Notes: generated by a model not told the origin, from the sequence alone. Counted from the first letter of the stretch, positions 1 to 8,764 are shown. The stretch: 64,000 nt of DNA from Isoptericola chiayiensis (GCF_013149805.1 NZ_JABEZT010000009.1:1-64000); one strand, 5' to 3'. Made by a program: numbers and translations.

Positions 1-95
1 GAACACCCGCCGCCACTGCCGCGGCACCGGCACACCACCACGAACCATCCAACACCTCCACCATCAAGGTGTTGCGATGACCGGTTGAAACCGCC
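1..95. mobile_element. possible edge of an IS3/IS481-type insertion sequence
   Basis: All three plus-strand frames here are short and reach stops by about base 93, and no gene is supported. The stretch GTGTTGCGATGACCGGTTG near 70-88 resembles the short conserved tail that often follows IS3/IS481-type transposase genes in actinobacteria. That resemblance is from memory of the family. No paired terminal repeat or transposase can be seen because the element, if real, lies upstream of the window. Bases 96-149 hold nothing recognisable. Confidence 0.2.
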
Positions 96-149
96 GGTCT
101 ACCTCGCGGTGCGGTGCGGATCGAGGCGGGGTGGGGTAGGGCGCCCGGC

Positions 150-1298
150 TCAGCGGGTCCAGGGCGCCCCGAGCTCTCCGAAGGTCTGCTGGGTCCGGGC
201 CACGCGCTCGCACCACTGCTCCACGTCGCGCACCTCGGGCCGGCGCTCGTCGCCCTCGCCGTGCCACGTGACGTGCTCGGCCGGGATCGGCGCCGGGTCC
301 GGCCCGGTCCGCACGGCCTCCATGACCCGCATGAACGCGCCGGTGTCCCGCACGTCGCACAGGAGGCGGCGGTCGGGGTCGGACGAGGCGCGGACCTCGA
401 GGAGGTCGTCGATCAGCGACGTGCGGCCGTACGTCTTGTCCATGATGATGCGGTTGCTGCGCAGCACCAGGCGGTCGTGCTCGTAGGCCAGCTCGATCTC
501 GCCGCGGGTGCCGCTGACGATGATCCTGGCGTCGGAGCGCTCGGGTGCGCAGAGGGTGAGCCCGAACCCGTAGCGGGTGCCGTCGGTGGCGGTGACCCGG
601 ACCGATGACGTGTCGTCGGACTCGATGGGGTTGGCCCGGTACAGGTCGGTCTCCACCCAGGCGATGTCGTCGGCCCGGGTCACGCCACCGATCCGCATCG
701 CCGTCGCGACGGCGTGGGCGAGCGGGTTGGTCACCACGCCGTCGACGACGTCCCGGCCGTCGAGCCGCCGTCGTCCGGCCCAGGGGGCACGGTTCCAGTA
801 CGCGGTGTCGCGCACCCAGGTGCCGACGGCGCCGTAGCCGAGGACCTCACCGATCTCGCCGCGCGCGACGAGCTCGGCGGCCGCGGGGACCGCGTGCGAC
901 CCGAACGTCTGGAACCCGACCTGGCACAGCCTCCCGGTCCGCTCGGTGACGGCCACCAGCTCCGTCAGCTCCGCGAGCGAGGCGGTGGTCGGCTTCTCGA
1001 GCAGGACGTCCATCCCGGCCTCCATCGCGGCGCGGGCGAGGGGCAGGTGGGTCGGGATGGGCGTGCACAGCACGACGACGTCGGGCCGGACGTCCGGGTC
1101 CGGGGAGGACAGCAGGTCGCCCAGCGTGGGGAACCAGGCGGTGCCGGTGCCGTGGGCGCTGTGGCCCTCGAGCGGTTCGCGCGGGTCGACGACGGCAGCC
1201 AGCCGGGCGCGACCGGCGTCCTGCAGGGCGCGGCTGTGCTGGACGTGCTTCTCGCCGTGCCCGTGGATGCCGACGACGGCGATGCGTGGGGTGGTCAT
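150..1298 (-). CDS. Gfo/Idh/MocA-family oxidoreductase
   Basis: Predicted cytoplasmic NAD(P)-dependent sugar or cyclitol dehydrogenase of 382 residues. The N-terminal Rossmann fold starts at IAVVGIHGHG (about residues 6-15) and the family EKP motif follows at residues 101-103. The C-terminal half is the substrate-binding alpha/beta domain. The ATG start has a GGAG ribosome site about 4 bases upstream. It is the second gene of an operon, 53 bases downstream of the LacI-DUF6807 fusion gene, and divergent from a sugar ABC importer and a UxaA-type dehydratase, so oxidation of a sugar or sugar acid taken up by that importer is likely. The substrate cannot be read from sequence. Family assignment is firm. 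Confidence 0.85.
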   Translation of the reverse strand: MTTPRIAVVGIHGHGEKHVQHSRALQDAGRARLAAVVDPREPLEGHSAHGTGTAWFPTLGDLLSSPDPDVRPDVVVLCTPIPTHLPLARAAMEAGMDVLLEKPTTASLAELTELVAVTERTGRLCQVGFQTFGSHAVPAAAELVARGEIGEVLGYGAVGTWVRDTAYWNRAPWAGRRRLDGRDVVDGVVTNPLAHAVATAMRIGGVTRADDIAWVETDLYRANPIESDDTSSVRVTATDGTRYGFGLTLCAPERSDARIIVSGTRGEIELAYEHDRLVLRSNRIIMDKTYGRTSLIDDLLEVRASSDPDRRLLCDVRDTGAFMRVMEAVRTGPDPAPIPAEHVTWHGEGDERRPEVRDVEQWCERVARTQQTFGELGAPWTR

Positions 1299-1351
1299 GT
1301 GCTCTCCGGGTGGTGGTCGGCTCGGGACGGCGAGCCCGGCTCGCCGGACGG

Positions 1352-3322
1352 TCAGCGCAGGCCGGTCGCCAGCTCGGCGGCCTGGTCGGCGTCGAGCTCG
1401 CGGTCGATCAGCGCGGCGACGACGCCGGTCTCGACCGTGCCGCCGGCGGGGATGTGCAGGGGGGTGTCCCAGGCGAGGGCGGGGCAGGCGCCCGGGTACT
1501 CCTCGGAGCGCAGGAACCAGTGGCGCGCCGGGGACGTCTGGGTCAGCAGCGTCGTCGTGGCGCGCTCGTCGCCGCGGGCGTCGCGGTGCCGCTGGACGAA
1601 CGCCACCCACGGCGAGGTGGAGCCGTGGGCCGCGTCCTGGCCCTCGCCGGCCACCGAGAGCACCCGGGTCGAGGCGGCGATCGGCAGCCGCCAGAAGACG
1701 CCGCCGTACCCGGCGCCCGGACGACCGTTGGTCGCGGGGGAGCGGATCTCGAGGGGGCCGTGCGCGGCGTGCAGCGTGGAGCGCCAGTCGAGCACCCAGC
1801 CGTCGGCGAGGAGTCGCGCGCCGATGCGGCGCCGCTCGTCGAGCAGGGGGTCGCCGTTCTCGTCCGTCCACGCGACGGTGTCGAGCAGCACGTTGGGCGT
1901 CAGGGGGTCGATGGTGGTGCCGACCGAGGTCTGGCGGCCGTGGTTGGGCAGGAGCGTGGGGCCGACGTCGGTGACGAACGTGCGCCCGCCCCAGTAGCTC
2001 GTGCCGTTGACGTCCGGCACCGCGATGCTGACGCCGTAGTGGTGCCGGTGGTCCACGGGTCCGGACTCGGTGAGCGGGACCCCGGCCAGCGAGTGCACCG
2101 GGTGCAGGTACGGGCGGGGGGAGTGGATCGTGGGCAGTGCTGTCCCGGAGTCGTACCGGGACAGCGGCACGTGGTCGGCGCTGCGGCGGAGCACGGGCAC
2201 GCCGTGCTCGACCGACCACGCGGGGGCCTGCTCGGGCTCCTGCTCGGCGGTCGCCTCCATGACGGGGGCGGTGGCCTCCGTCGACGAGACGTCGGCGTGC
2301 ACGGCGTCGCGGGGGACGGGGCCGGTGCTGGCCCGCTTCTCGAGGCGGACGCCGAACCGTGTGGTCTCGGCGGCGCCCGCGGCGTTGTCGATCACGGCGT
2401 GGAGCTCCCTCCAGGCGTGGCGCCCCAGCTCTTCCTGGGGGACGGCCACGGTGGTCAGGCCCGGTGTGGCGTACCGGGCGAGTTCGATGTCGTCGAAGCC
2501 GCACACGGAGATGTCCGAGGGGACGGCGACGCCGGCCTCGTTGAGGGCGGCGAGCAGGCCGAAGGACACCAGGTCGTTGAAGGCGACGGCGGCGGTGACG
2601 CGGCTGGCGAGGACCGCCGGTGCGGCGGAGTGCCCGGCGGCGATGTCGGACCCGGTGGGCACCTCGACGATCTCGAGGTCCGGGTACCGTGCCGTGGTCG
2701 CGGCGAGGCCGCGACGGCGGGCGAGGTCGGAGACGGAGGCCGGCGGTCCGGCCAGGTAGGCGATGCGGCGGTGGCCGAGGGTCACGAGGTGCTCGACGAC
2801 CTGGACCATCGCGTCGGTGTAGTCCACGACGAGGCTGGGCGCGCCGCCGGCGACCTCGCGGTTGACGACGACGGCGGGGGTGACGTCGGGCAGCAGGGCG
2901 TCGAGCGCGGAGTCGGGCATCCGCGGGGAGACGAGGATGAGCGCGTCGCACCGGGTCCGGGCCTCGAGGGCGATGGCCGCCTCGGTGGCGGGGTCCTCGG
3001 CGGAGTCGGCGACGAGGACGCGGTACCCGTCCTCGCCGGCCGCGGAGGAGACGCCGCGCAGCACCTGCTGGAAGGCGGGGTTGCCGAGGTCGGGCACGAC
3101 GAGGGCGACCGTCGTCGTGCGGCCGAGCGACAGGCTGCGCGCGACGTTGCTGGGACGGTAGTTGAGCTCGATCGCCGCCTCCTGCACGCGTGCGGAGATC
3201 GCGGGGTCGACCGTGCTGCGGCCGTTCATCACCCGGGAGACCGTCGCACGGGAGACGCCGGCCGCGGATGCGACGTCGGCGATCGTCACCGTGGGACGGC
3301 GTGTGGTGGCGCCGGGCATCAT
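1352..3322 (-). CDS. LacI-family regulator fused to a DUF6807 (PmoA-like) domain
   Basis: This 656-residue protein joins two modules. Residues about 10-340 are a full LacI repressor: HTH starting TIADVASAAGVSRATVS, then a periplasmic-binding-like sensor ending near FDDIELARYATPGLTTV. Residues about 375-650 (HSPRPYLHPV, DHRHHYGVS, WVAFVQRH) match the DUF6807/PmoA-like domain usually found as a separate protein beside sugar oxidoreductases. The linker is Glu/Ala-rich. Two ATG codons lie in tandem; the second, at 3319, has the better spacing to GGAGG. It probably represses itself, the downstream oxidoreductase and the divergent importer through the AACCGGTT sites at 3426-3471. Whether the DUF6807 part is catalytic or a second sensor is unknown. 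Confidence 0.85.
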   Translation of the reverse strand: MMPGATTRRPTVTIADVASAAGVSRATVSRVMNGRSTVDPAISARVQEAAIELNYRPSNVARSLSLGRTTTVALVVPDLGNPAFQQVLRGVSSAAGEDGYRVLVADSAEDPATEAAIALEARTRCDALILVSPRMPDSALDALLPDVTPAVVVNREVAGGAPSLVVDYTDAMVQVVEHLVTLGHRRIAYLAGPPASVSDLARRRGLAATTARYPDLEIVEVPTGSDIAAGHSAAPAVLASRVTAAVAFNDLVSFGLLAALNEAGVAVPSDISVCGFDDIELARYATPGLTTVAVPQEELGRHAWRELHAVIDNAAGAAETTRFGVRLEKRASTGPVPRDAVHADVSSTEATAPVMEATAEQEPEQAPAWSVEHGVPVLRRSADHVPLSRYDSGTALPTIHSPRPYLHPVHSLAGVPLTESGPVDHRHHYGVSIAVPDVNGTSYWGGRTFVTDVGPTLLPNHGRQTSVGTTIDPLTPNVLLDTVAWTDENGDPLLDERRRIGARLLADGWVLDWRSTLHAAHGPLEIRSPATNGRPGAGYGGVFWRLPIAASTRVLSVAGEGQDAAHGSTSPWVAFVQRHRDARGDERATTTLLTQTSPARHWFLRSEEYPGACPALAWDTPLHIPAGGTVETGVVAALIDRELDADQAAELATGLR

Positions 3323-3425
3323 TGCCTCCGTCCTCGGTCACGCGCAGATTGCGCGTGGATCACGTCTTGATCACAACCGGCGCCGAGATGGCTCTCCGGT
3401 CCCAGATGCTGACGGTACACCATAG

Positions 3426-3471
3426 GAAACCGGTTCCTCGTGTGATACGTTCCACGACAGCAACCGGTTTC
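3426..3471. promoter_or_regulatory. two LacI-type operators, core AACCGGTT
   Basis: Two 12-bp near-palindromes with the same AACCGGTT core lie at 3426-3437 and 3460-3471, with centres 34 bp apart, in the 253-base gap between the LacI-DUF6807 gene and the divergent ABC permease gene. A central CG palindrome is typical for LacI-family repressors. Each site has a single mismatched pair outside the core. Binding by the adjacent regulator is inferred. Confidence 0.6.
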
Positions 3472-3537
3472 CCGGTCCGGAGCACGGAGCTTCGCGGCCG
3501 GCGGTCAATGCGATCGACGACGATCAGGAGGACGACG

Positions 3538-3585
3538 ATGGTGTCCATCACGGCGCCGCACGGGGAGGTGCGGCCATGTCTGTGA
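3538..3585 (+). CDS. possible 15-residue upstream ORF overlapping the permease start
   Basis: ATG with a strong AGGAGG site just upstream opens a 15-codon frame (MVSITAPHGEVRPCL) that ends ten bases inside the following permease gene in another frame. No homology is recognisable. It may couple translation into the permease gene, or may be a chance frame behind a transcript leader. The strong ribosome site is the only positive evidence. Confidence 0.25.
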   Translation: MVSITAPHGEVRPCL

Positions 3586-4499
3586 TCCAAGAGGTCGCCA
3601 AGACCCGTGGCGCGAGCCGCGAGACGCGCAAGGGCGACGGCAAGGCTGCAGCGATCTTCCTCGCGCCCTGGTTCATCGGGCTCGGCCTGATCACGGCCTT
3701 CCCGCTGCTCGCCTCGCTGTACCTGTCGTTCACCGACTACTCGCTGCTCGAGGCCCCGAACTGGATCGGCCTGGAGAACTACACCGAGATGTTCGCCGAC
3801 CCGCGGTGGACCAAGTCCCTCGCGGTGACGTTCCAGTACGTGTTCATCTCCGTGCCGCTGCAGCTCGCCGCCGCCCTGGGTCTGGCGATGGTCCTCGACC
3901 GGGGCCTGCGCGGGCTGGCGTTCTACCGCTCGGTCTACTACCTGCCCTCCCTGCTGGGCAGCTCGGTGGCCATCGCCCTGCTGTGGCGCCAGGTGTTCGG
4001 CGCGGACGGGCTGGTCAACCAGGTCCTGGCCTACTTCGGCATCGAGGGCGTCGGCTGGGTGTCCCACCCGGACTACGCGCTCGGCACGCTGATGATCCTC
4101 AACGTGTGGACCTTCGGTGCACCGATGATCATCTTCCTCGCCGGCCTGCGGCAGATCCCGACGATGTACTACGAGGCCGCCTCGATCGACGGGGCGAGCA
4201 AGCTCCGGCAGTTCTTCAACATCACGATCCCGCTGCTGAGCCCGATCATCTTCTTCAACCTCGTGCTGCAGCTCATCGGGGCCTTCCAGACGTTCACCCA
4301 GGCCTACATCGTGTCCAACGGGACCGGCGGGCCGATCGACTCCACGTTGTTCTACACGCTGTACCTCTACAACGAGGGCTTCGGGTCGTACAACATGGGC
4401 TACGCGTCGGCGATGGCCTGGTTCCTGCTCCTCATCGTCGCGGGACTGACCGCGGTGAACTTCTTCGCCTCCAAGTTCTGGGTCTTCTACGATGACTGA
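3576..4499 (+). CDS. carbohydrate ABC transporter permease (MalF-type)
   Basis: Inner-membrane subunit of a CUT1-type sugar importer, 307 residues with six predicted hydrophobic segments. The first segment follows a charged N-terminus at AAIFLAPWFIGLGLITAF. The cytoplasmic EAA loop that docks the ATPase is visible as EAASIDGASKLRQFF. The ATG is preceded by GGGGAGGTG. The next permease gene overlaps its last 8 bases, so the two are co-translated. As in most actinobacterial CUT1 systems no ATPase gene is adjacent; a shared MsiK-like ATPase encoded elsewhere is likely. Confidence 0.93.
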   Translation: MSVIQEVAKTRGASRETRKGDGKAAAIFLAPWFIGLGLITAFPLLASLYLSFTDYSLLEAPNWIGLENYTEMFADPRWTKSLAVTFQYVFISVPLQLAAALGLAMVLDRGLRGLAFYRSVYYLPSLLGSSVAIALLWRQVFGADGLVNQVLAYFGIEGVGWVSHPDYALGTLMILNVWTFGAPMIIFLAGLRQIPTMYYEAASIDGASKLRQFFNITIPLLSPIIFFNLVLQLIGAFQTFTQAYIVSNGTGGPIDSTLFYTLYLYNEGFGSYNMGYASAMAWFLLLIVAGLTAVNFFASKFWVFYDD

Positions 4500-5436
4500 C
4501 ACCCCCGTGCGCCCCGACGCGCCCACCGACCGGCAGCGGGTCCGCGAGCAGCGACCGCTGAGCGAGCTCGCCGCCGAGATCCCCGACACCCCGCGCAAGC
4601 GGAAGGTCGGCCCCCGCGCCCGCCGCATCCTCAAGCACGTCCTGCTCATCGGCTTCGGCCTGGTGATGCTCTACCCGCTGCTGTGGATGCTGTCGAGCTC
4701 GTTCAAGCCGAACGAGATCATCTTCCGCGAGCCGGGCCTCATCCCGACCGAGCTCGACCTGACCAACTACAGCCAGGGCTGGTTCGCCCTCCTGCACCCG
4801 TTCCACCACTACCTGCTCAACTCGGCGATCGTGGTGCTCGGGTCGGTGCTGGGCAACCTGATCTCGTGCTCGATGGCGGCCTACGCGTTCGCGCGGCTGA
4901 AGTTCCGCGGCCGGCCGCTCTGGTTCGCCATCATGCTCATGACGATCATGCTGCCGATCCACGTGATCATCGTGCCGCAGTACATCCTGTTCTCGTCGCT
5001 GGAGTGGATCAACACGTTCCTGCCGTTGATCGTGCCGAAGCTCCTCGCCACCGACGCGTTCTTCATCTTCCTGATGGTGCAGTTCTTCCGCGGGCTGCCC
5101 AAGGAGCTCGACGAGGCCGCCAGGCTCGACGGGTGCGGCCACGGGCGCATCTTCCTGCGGATCATGCTCCCGCTGTCGCTGCCGGCCCTGGCGACCACCG
5201 CCATCTTCACGTTCATCTGGACCTGGAACGACTTCTTCAGCCAGCTGATCTTCCTGACGGATCCGGAGATGTACACGGTTCCGATCGCGCTGCGGACGTT
5301 CATCGACTCCACGAGCGCCAGCTCCTGGGGACCGCTGTTCGCGATGTCGATCGTGTCCCTCGTCCCGATCTTCTTCATCTTCCTCTTCGGCCAGAAGTAC
5401 CTGGTCAAGGGGATCGCCACGACCGGCATCAAGTGA
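4492..5436 (+). CDS. carbohydrate ABC transporter permease (MalG-type)
   Basis: Second membrane subunit of the importer, 314 residues. A 50-residue charged N-terminal tail precedes the first membrane segment (VLLIGFGLVMLYPLLWML). The EAA motif is EAARLDGCGHGRIFLR, and the protein ends in the MalG-type tail FGQKYLVKGIATTGIK. It overlaps the MalF-type gene by 8 bases and lies 82 bases before the solute-binding protein gene, so one transcript is expected under control of the divergent LacI-DUF6807 regulator. Confidence 0.93.
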   Translation: MTDTPVRPDAPTDRQRVREQRPLSELAAEIPDTPRKRKVGPRARRILKHVLLIGFGLVMLYPLLWMLSSSFKPNEIIFREPGLIPTELDLTNYSQGWFALLHPFHHYLLNSAIVVLGSVLGNLISCSMAAYAFARLKFRGRPLWFAIMLMTIMLPIHVIIVPQYILFSSLEWINTFLPLIVPKLLATDAFFIFLMVQFFRGLPKELDEAARLDGCGHGRIFLRIMLPLSLPALATTAIFTFIWTWNDFFSQLIFLTDPEMYTVPIALRTFIDSTSASSWGPLFAMSIVSLVPIFFIFLFGQKYLVKGIATTGIK

Positions 5437-5518
5437 CCGCTCGACCCAGGGTCCCGATGGTGGGGCCCGCTGCAAGATGACAACGACGACGTTCTCGTCA
5501 CGCACAACAAGGAGAATC

Positions 5519-6853
5519 ATGCGAGCAACGACCACACGCGGCCGCAAGCGCGCTGCGTTCATCGCCCTCACCGCCGCCGGTGCCCTCGCGCTCGGCGCCT
5601 GCTCCGGCGACTCGGGCGGCCCCGGGGGCGGCGGGGACGACGACGGCGGCAGCAGCGAGTCCGGTGACGTCGAGATCCGCTTCTCCTGGTGGGGGTCGGA
5701 CGACCGTCACCAGACCACGCAGGAGATCATCGCGCTCTTCGAGGAGAAGAACCCCGGCATCACCGTGGTGCCGGACTACACCGACTGGGGCGGCTACTGG
5801 GACAAGCTGGCCACGACCGTGGCCGGCGGCGACACCCCGGACGTCATCACCCACGAGGAGCGGTTCATCGCCGACTACGCCAACCGTGGCGTGATCGCCG
5901 ACCTCGAGTCGCTCGACATCGACACCGCCGAGATCCCCGAGAGCATCGTGGACTCGGGTCGCGTCGACGGCACGCTGTACGGCCTGGCCACGGGCGTCAA
6001 CGCCTACGCGATGGTCGCCGACCCGCAGATCTTCGAGGAGGCCGGCGTCGAGATGCCGGACGACACCTCGTGGACGTGGGACGACTTCGTCCAGGTCTCC
6101 GCGGACCTGTCCGAGGCCGCCGGCGACGGCGTCTGGGGCACGCAGGACATCGGCTTTAACGAGGCCGGCCTGAACATCCTCGCCCGCCAGAAGGGCCAGA
6201 CCCTCTACAACGAGGACGGTTCGCTGGGCGTCGACCAGGAGACCGTCGCCGAGTTCTTCCAGATCGGCGTCGACCTGCAGGAGGCCGGCGGCACGCCGGA
6301 CGCCTCGCGCACCATCGAGTTCCAGAACGCCGGCCCCGAGGGCTCGCTGCTGGGCACCAACGCCGGTGGCATGGGCATCTGGTGGTCGAACCAGCTCGGC
6401 GCCCTGAGCGACGCCTCGGGTCACGAGCTGGAGCTGCTGCGGGTGCCGGGCGAGTCCGAGTACGAGCGCACGGGCATGTACTTCAAGCCCGCCATGTTCT
6501 ACGCGGTCTCGGCCACCACCGAGCACCCGGAGGAGTCGGCGGCGTTCGTCGACTTCCTGCTCAACGACCCGGAGGTGGCGCAGATGCAGCTCACCGACCG
6601 TGGTCTGCCGTCGAACCTGACGGTGCGTGAGTCGATCACGGACCAGCTGGCCGACGCCGACGCCCGCGTGGCGGACTTCATGGCCGACCTCGAGGACGAG
6701 ATCGTGGACGGCCCCCCGGTCCCGCCGAACGGTGCCGGTGACGTCCAGGACATCATGATCAACCTCAACTCCGAGGTGCTCTTCGGCTCGATGACGCCGG
6801 ACGAGGCGGCGGAGGCGTTCCTGACCCAGGTCGCCGACGCCACCGAGGGCTGA
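5519..6853 (+). CDS. extracellular sugar-binding lipoprotein of ABC importer
   Basis: Substrate-binding protein of 444 residues for the two preceding permeases. The signal peptide is basic (MRATTTRGRKR) and hydrophobic, ending in a lipobox LGAC with Cys28 as the lipid-anchored residue, followed by a Gly/Asp/Ser linker. The mature part (about residues 45-440) has the SBP_bac_1 fold, with motifs such as FSWWGSDDRH and DVITHEERF. The ATG at 5519 was chosen over the upstream in-frame ATG at 5477 because AAGGAG lies at correct spacing only before 5519. The ligand is unknown; context favours an oligosaccharide or sugar acid glycoside. Confidence 0.92.
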   Translation: MRATTTRGRKRAAFIALTAAGALALGACSGDSGGPGGGGDDDGGSSESGDVEIRFSWWGSDDRHQTTQEIIALFEEKNPGITVVPDYTDWGGYWDKLATTVAGGDTPDVITHEERFIADYANRGVIADLESLDIDTAEIPESIVDSGRVDGTLYGLATGVNAYAMVADPQIFEEAGVEMPDDTSWTWDDFVQVSADLSEAAGDGVWGTQDIGFNEAGLNILARQKGQTLYNEDGSLGVDQETVAEFFQIGVDLQEAGGTPDASRTIEFQNAGPEGSLLGTNAGGMGIWWSNQLGALSDASGHELELLRVPGESEYERTGMYFKPAMFYAVSATTEHPEESAAFVDFLLNDPEVAQMQLTDRGLPSNLTVRESITDQLADADARVADFMADLEDEIVDGPPVPPNGAGDVQDIMINLNSEVLFGSMTPDEAAEAFLTQVADATEG

Positions 6854-6899
6854 GCCACCTCGGCCCCGAGCTGATGCCTCAGCTCACCTGACCCGAAGG

Positions 6900-6996
6900 G
6901 TGCGGGGTCGCCGACCGGGAACCTCCGGCGGCCCCGCACCTGACGGTCCCACCCCCGGGAACGGGGGTGGACCACCGCCCCGCCGCCGGCGGGGCG
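6900..6996 (+). terminator. three consecutive GC hairpins
   Basis: Three strong hairpins follow the binding-protein gene: 6900-6939 (14-bp stem with one G/T-type mismatch and a 12-base loop), 6949-6970 (8-bp perfect stem CCACCCCC/GGGGGTGG), and 6976-6996 (9-bp perfect stem CGCCCCGCC/GGCGGGGCG, 3-base loop). None has a U-tract. They probably stabilise the upstream mRNA or partly terminate, lowering expression of the dehydratase gene that follows. Confidence 0.55.
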
Positions 6997-7024
6997 CAGC
7001 CATGTGCAAGGACGGTATGACCCG

Positions 7025-8620
7025 ATGAGCGACCTGCTGGTGCTGCGCGACGGCGACGACGTCGCCGTGGCGACCCGTGACCTGACCCCCGGCGACCGGG
7101 CCGTGACGCCCGACGGGAGCACCGTCGTCGTGCACGGCGACGTCCCGCGGGGGCACAAGCTCGCGCTGCGCGCCGTGGCCACCGGGGACCCGGTGCGCAA
7201 GTACGGCCAGACCATCGGCGTCGCCACCGCCGACATCGCCGTCGGCGACCACGTCCACGCCCACAACCTCGGCTTCGACCCCGGCGAGCGGGAGGCGCCG
7301 CTCGGCGGCACCCGCACCGAGCTCGTCGTGCCCGACGGCCCGCGCCCCACGTTCCGTGGCTACCGGCGCGCCGACGGCCGGGTCGGCACCCGCAACTACG
7401 TGGCGATCCTGACCAGCGTCAACTGCTCGGCGTCGACGGCGAAGATGATCGCCGACAGGTTCCCCCAGGACGAGCTGGACGCGTTCGAGAACGTCGACGG
7501 CGTCATCGCGCTGACGCACACCTCCGGCTGCGGCCTGGTCCCGGACTCCGAGGGCGGCCAGGTGCTGCTGCGGACCCTGCGCGGGTACGCCGCGCACCCC
7601 AACGTCGCGGCGGTGCTCGTGCTGGGTCTGGGCTGCGAGATGGTGCCCGGGTCCGCGCTGGCCGCCCGCTCGGGGACGGTCGCCGACCTGGGGATGCCGG
7701 GGATCGGCGCCCCCGACCCGGCCGAGAGCTCGGGACTGCTCGCCGGCATACCCGAGGACACCGTGGTCCGCTCGATGACCATCCAGGAGACCGGCGGCAT
7801 CCGCGCCACCGTGCGCGCGGGCGTCGAGGAGATCCGCGCGATGCTGCCCACCGTGAACGCCCGGCAGCGCACCGAGTGTGACGTCTCCGAGCTGGTGCTG
7901 GGCCTGAACTGCGGCGGGTCCGACGGCTACTCCGGCATCACCGCGAACCCGGCGCTCGGTTGGGCGTCGGACCGGATCGTGGCCTACGGCGGCACCTCCG
8001 TGCTCGCCGAGACCCCCGAGGTGTACGGCGCCGAGCACCTGCTCACCGCGCGTGCGACGCGGCCCGAGGTCGCGAAGAAGCTCCTCGACCAGCTCGAGTG
8101 GTGGCGCTCCTACATGGCCGCCGGGCAGGGCACCCTCGACAACAACCCCTCGCCGGGCAACAAGGCCGGGGGACTGACGACCATCCTGGAGAAGTCGCTC
8201 GGCGCGGTCGCCAAGGGCGGTCAGGCCGACCTGGCCGCGGTGTACGACTACGCCGAGGCGATCACGGACCGCGGCTTCACGTTCATGGACACCCCCGGGT
8301 ACGACCCGGTCTCCGTGACGGGCATCGTGGCCGGCGGCGCGAACGTCGTCGTGTTCACCACGGGCCGCGGGTCGGTGTTCGGCTGCCGTCCGACGCCGTC
8401 GATCAAGGTCGCCACCAACACCCCGATGTACGAGCGGATGAGCGAGGACATGGACCTCAACGCCGGTCGCATCGTGGACGGCACGGCGTCCCTCGAGGAG
8501 GTCGGCGCGGAGCTGCTCGCCATGATCCTCGCCGTCGCCTCGGGCGAGCAGACCGTCTCCGAGGAGCTCGGCATCGGTGCGGAGGAGTTCATCCCCTGGC
8601 ACCTCGGCGCGGTCACCTGA
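7025..8620 (+). CDS. UxaA-family (altronate/galactarate-type) dehydratase
   Basis: Cytoplasmic sugar-acid dehydratase of 531 residues, close to full UxaA length. An N-terminal SAF-like domain (about residues 1-95) is followed by the large UxaA catalytic domain, recognisable by GYRRADGRVGTRNYV, HTSGCGLV, NCGGSDGYSGIT and NNPSPGNKAGGLT. The several conserved Cys and His residues fit the metal-dependent active site of the family. The ATG at 7025 is preferred because AAGGACGG sits 8 bases upstream. Together with the importer and oxidoreductase it suggests uptake and breakdown of a hexuronate-derived acid. Altronate, galactarate or another aldonate cannot be told apart here. Confidence 0.88.
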   Translation: MSDLLVLRDGDDVAVATRDLTPGDRAVTPDGSTVVVHGDVPRGHKLALRAVATGDPVRKYGQTIGVATADIAVGDHVHAHNLGFDPGEREAPLGGTRTELVVPDGPRPTFRGYRRADGRVGTRNYVAILTSVNCSASTAKMIADRFPQDELDAFENVDGVIALTHTSGCGLVPDSEGGQVLLRTLRGYAAHPNVAAVLVLGLGCEMVPGSALAARSGTVADLGMPGIGAPDPAESSGLLAGIPEDTVVRSMTIQETGGIRATVRAGVEEIRAMLPTVNARQRTECDVSELVLGLNCGGSDGYSGITANPALGWASDRIVAYGGTSVLAETPEVYGAEHLLTARATRPEVAKKLLDQLEWWRSYMAAGQGTLDNNPSPGNKAGGLTTILEKSLGAVAKGGQADLAAVYDYAEAITDRGFTFMDTPGYDPVSVTGIVAGGANVVVFTTGRGSVFGCRPTPSIKVATNTPMYERMSEDMDLNAGRIVDGTASLEEVGAELLAMILAVASGEQTVSEELGIGAEEFIPWHLGAVT

Positions 8621-8627
8621 CCACCCG

Positions 8628-8695
8628 GCCGTTGTGGGCATGAAAAATGCAGCCGTGCACCGTTGTACGGCTGCATTTTTCATGCCCACAACGGC
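8628..8695. terminator. perfect 29-bp inverted repeat, bidirectional terminator candidate
   Basis: The two 29-base arms (8628-8656 and 8667-8695) are exactly complementary around a 10-base loop. The inner part carries AAAAATGCAGCCGT on one side and its complement ending in ATTTTT on the other, so a transcript from either strand gives a GC stem next to a short U-run. It lies between the convergent dehydratase and MarR genes. The outer half of the stem is much longer than an ordinary terminator needs. Confidence 0.75.
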
Positions 8696-8764
8696 GTGCG
8701 GTGGTTCGGAGGGTCGGGCCTTCGTGGCGGCGTGCGGCGTCGGCCCGGACCTCGGCGGCGGTGC

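Noticed and set aside
1286-3370. Long plus-strand open frame (694 codons) opposite the LacI-DUF6807 gene
   Set aside because: Its translation is Gly/Val/Arg/Asp-rich low complexity, as expected for the antisense of high-GC3 codons; the minus strand has clear protein domains.
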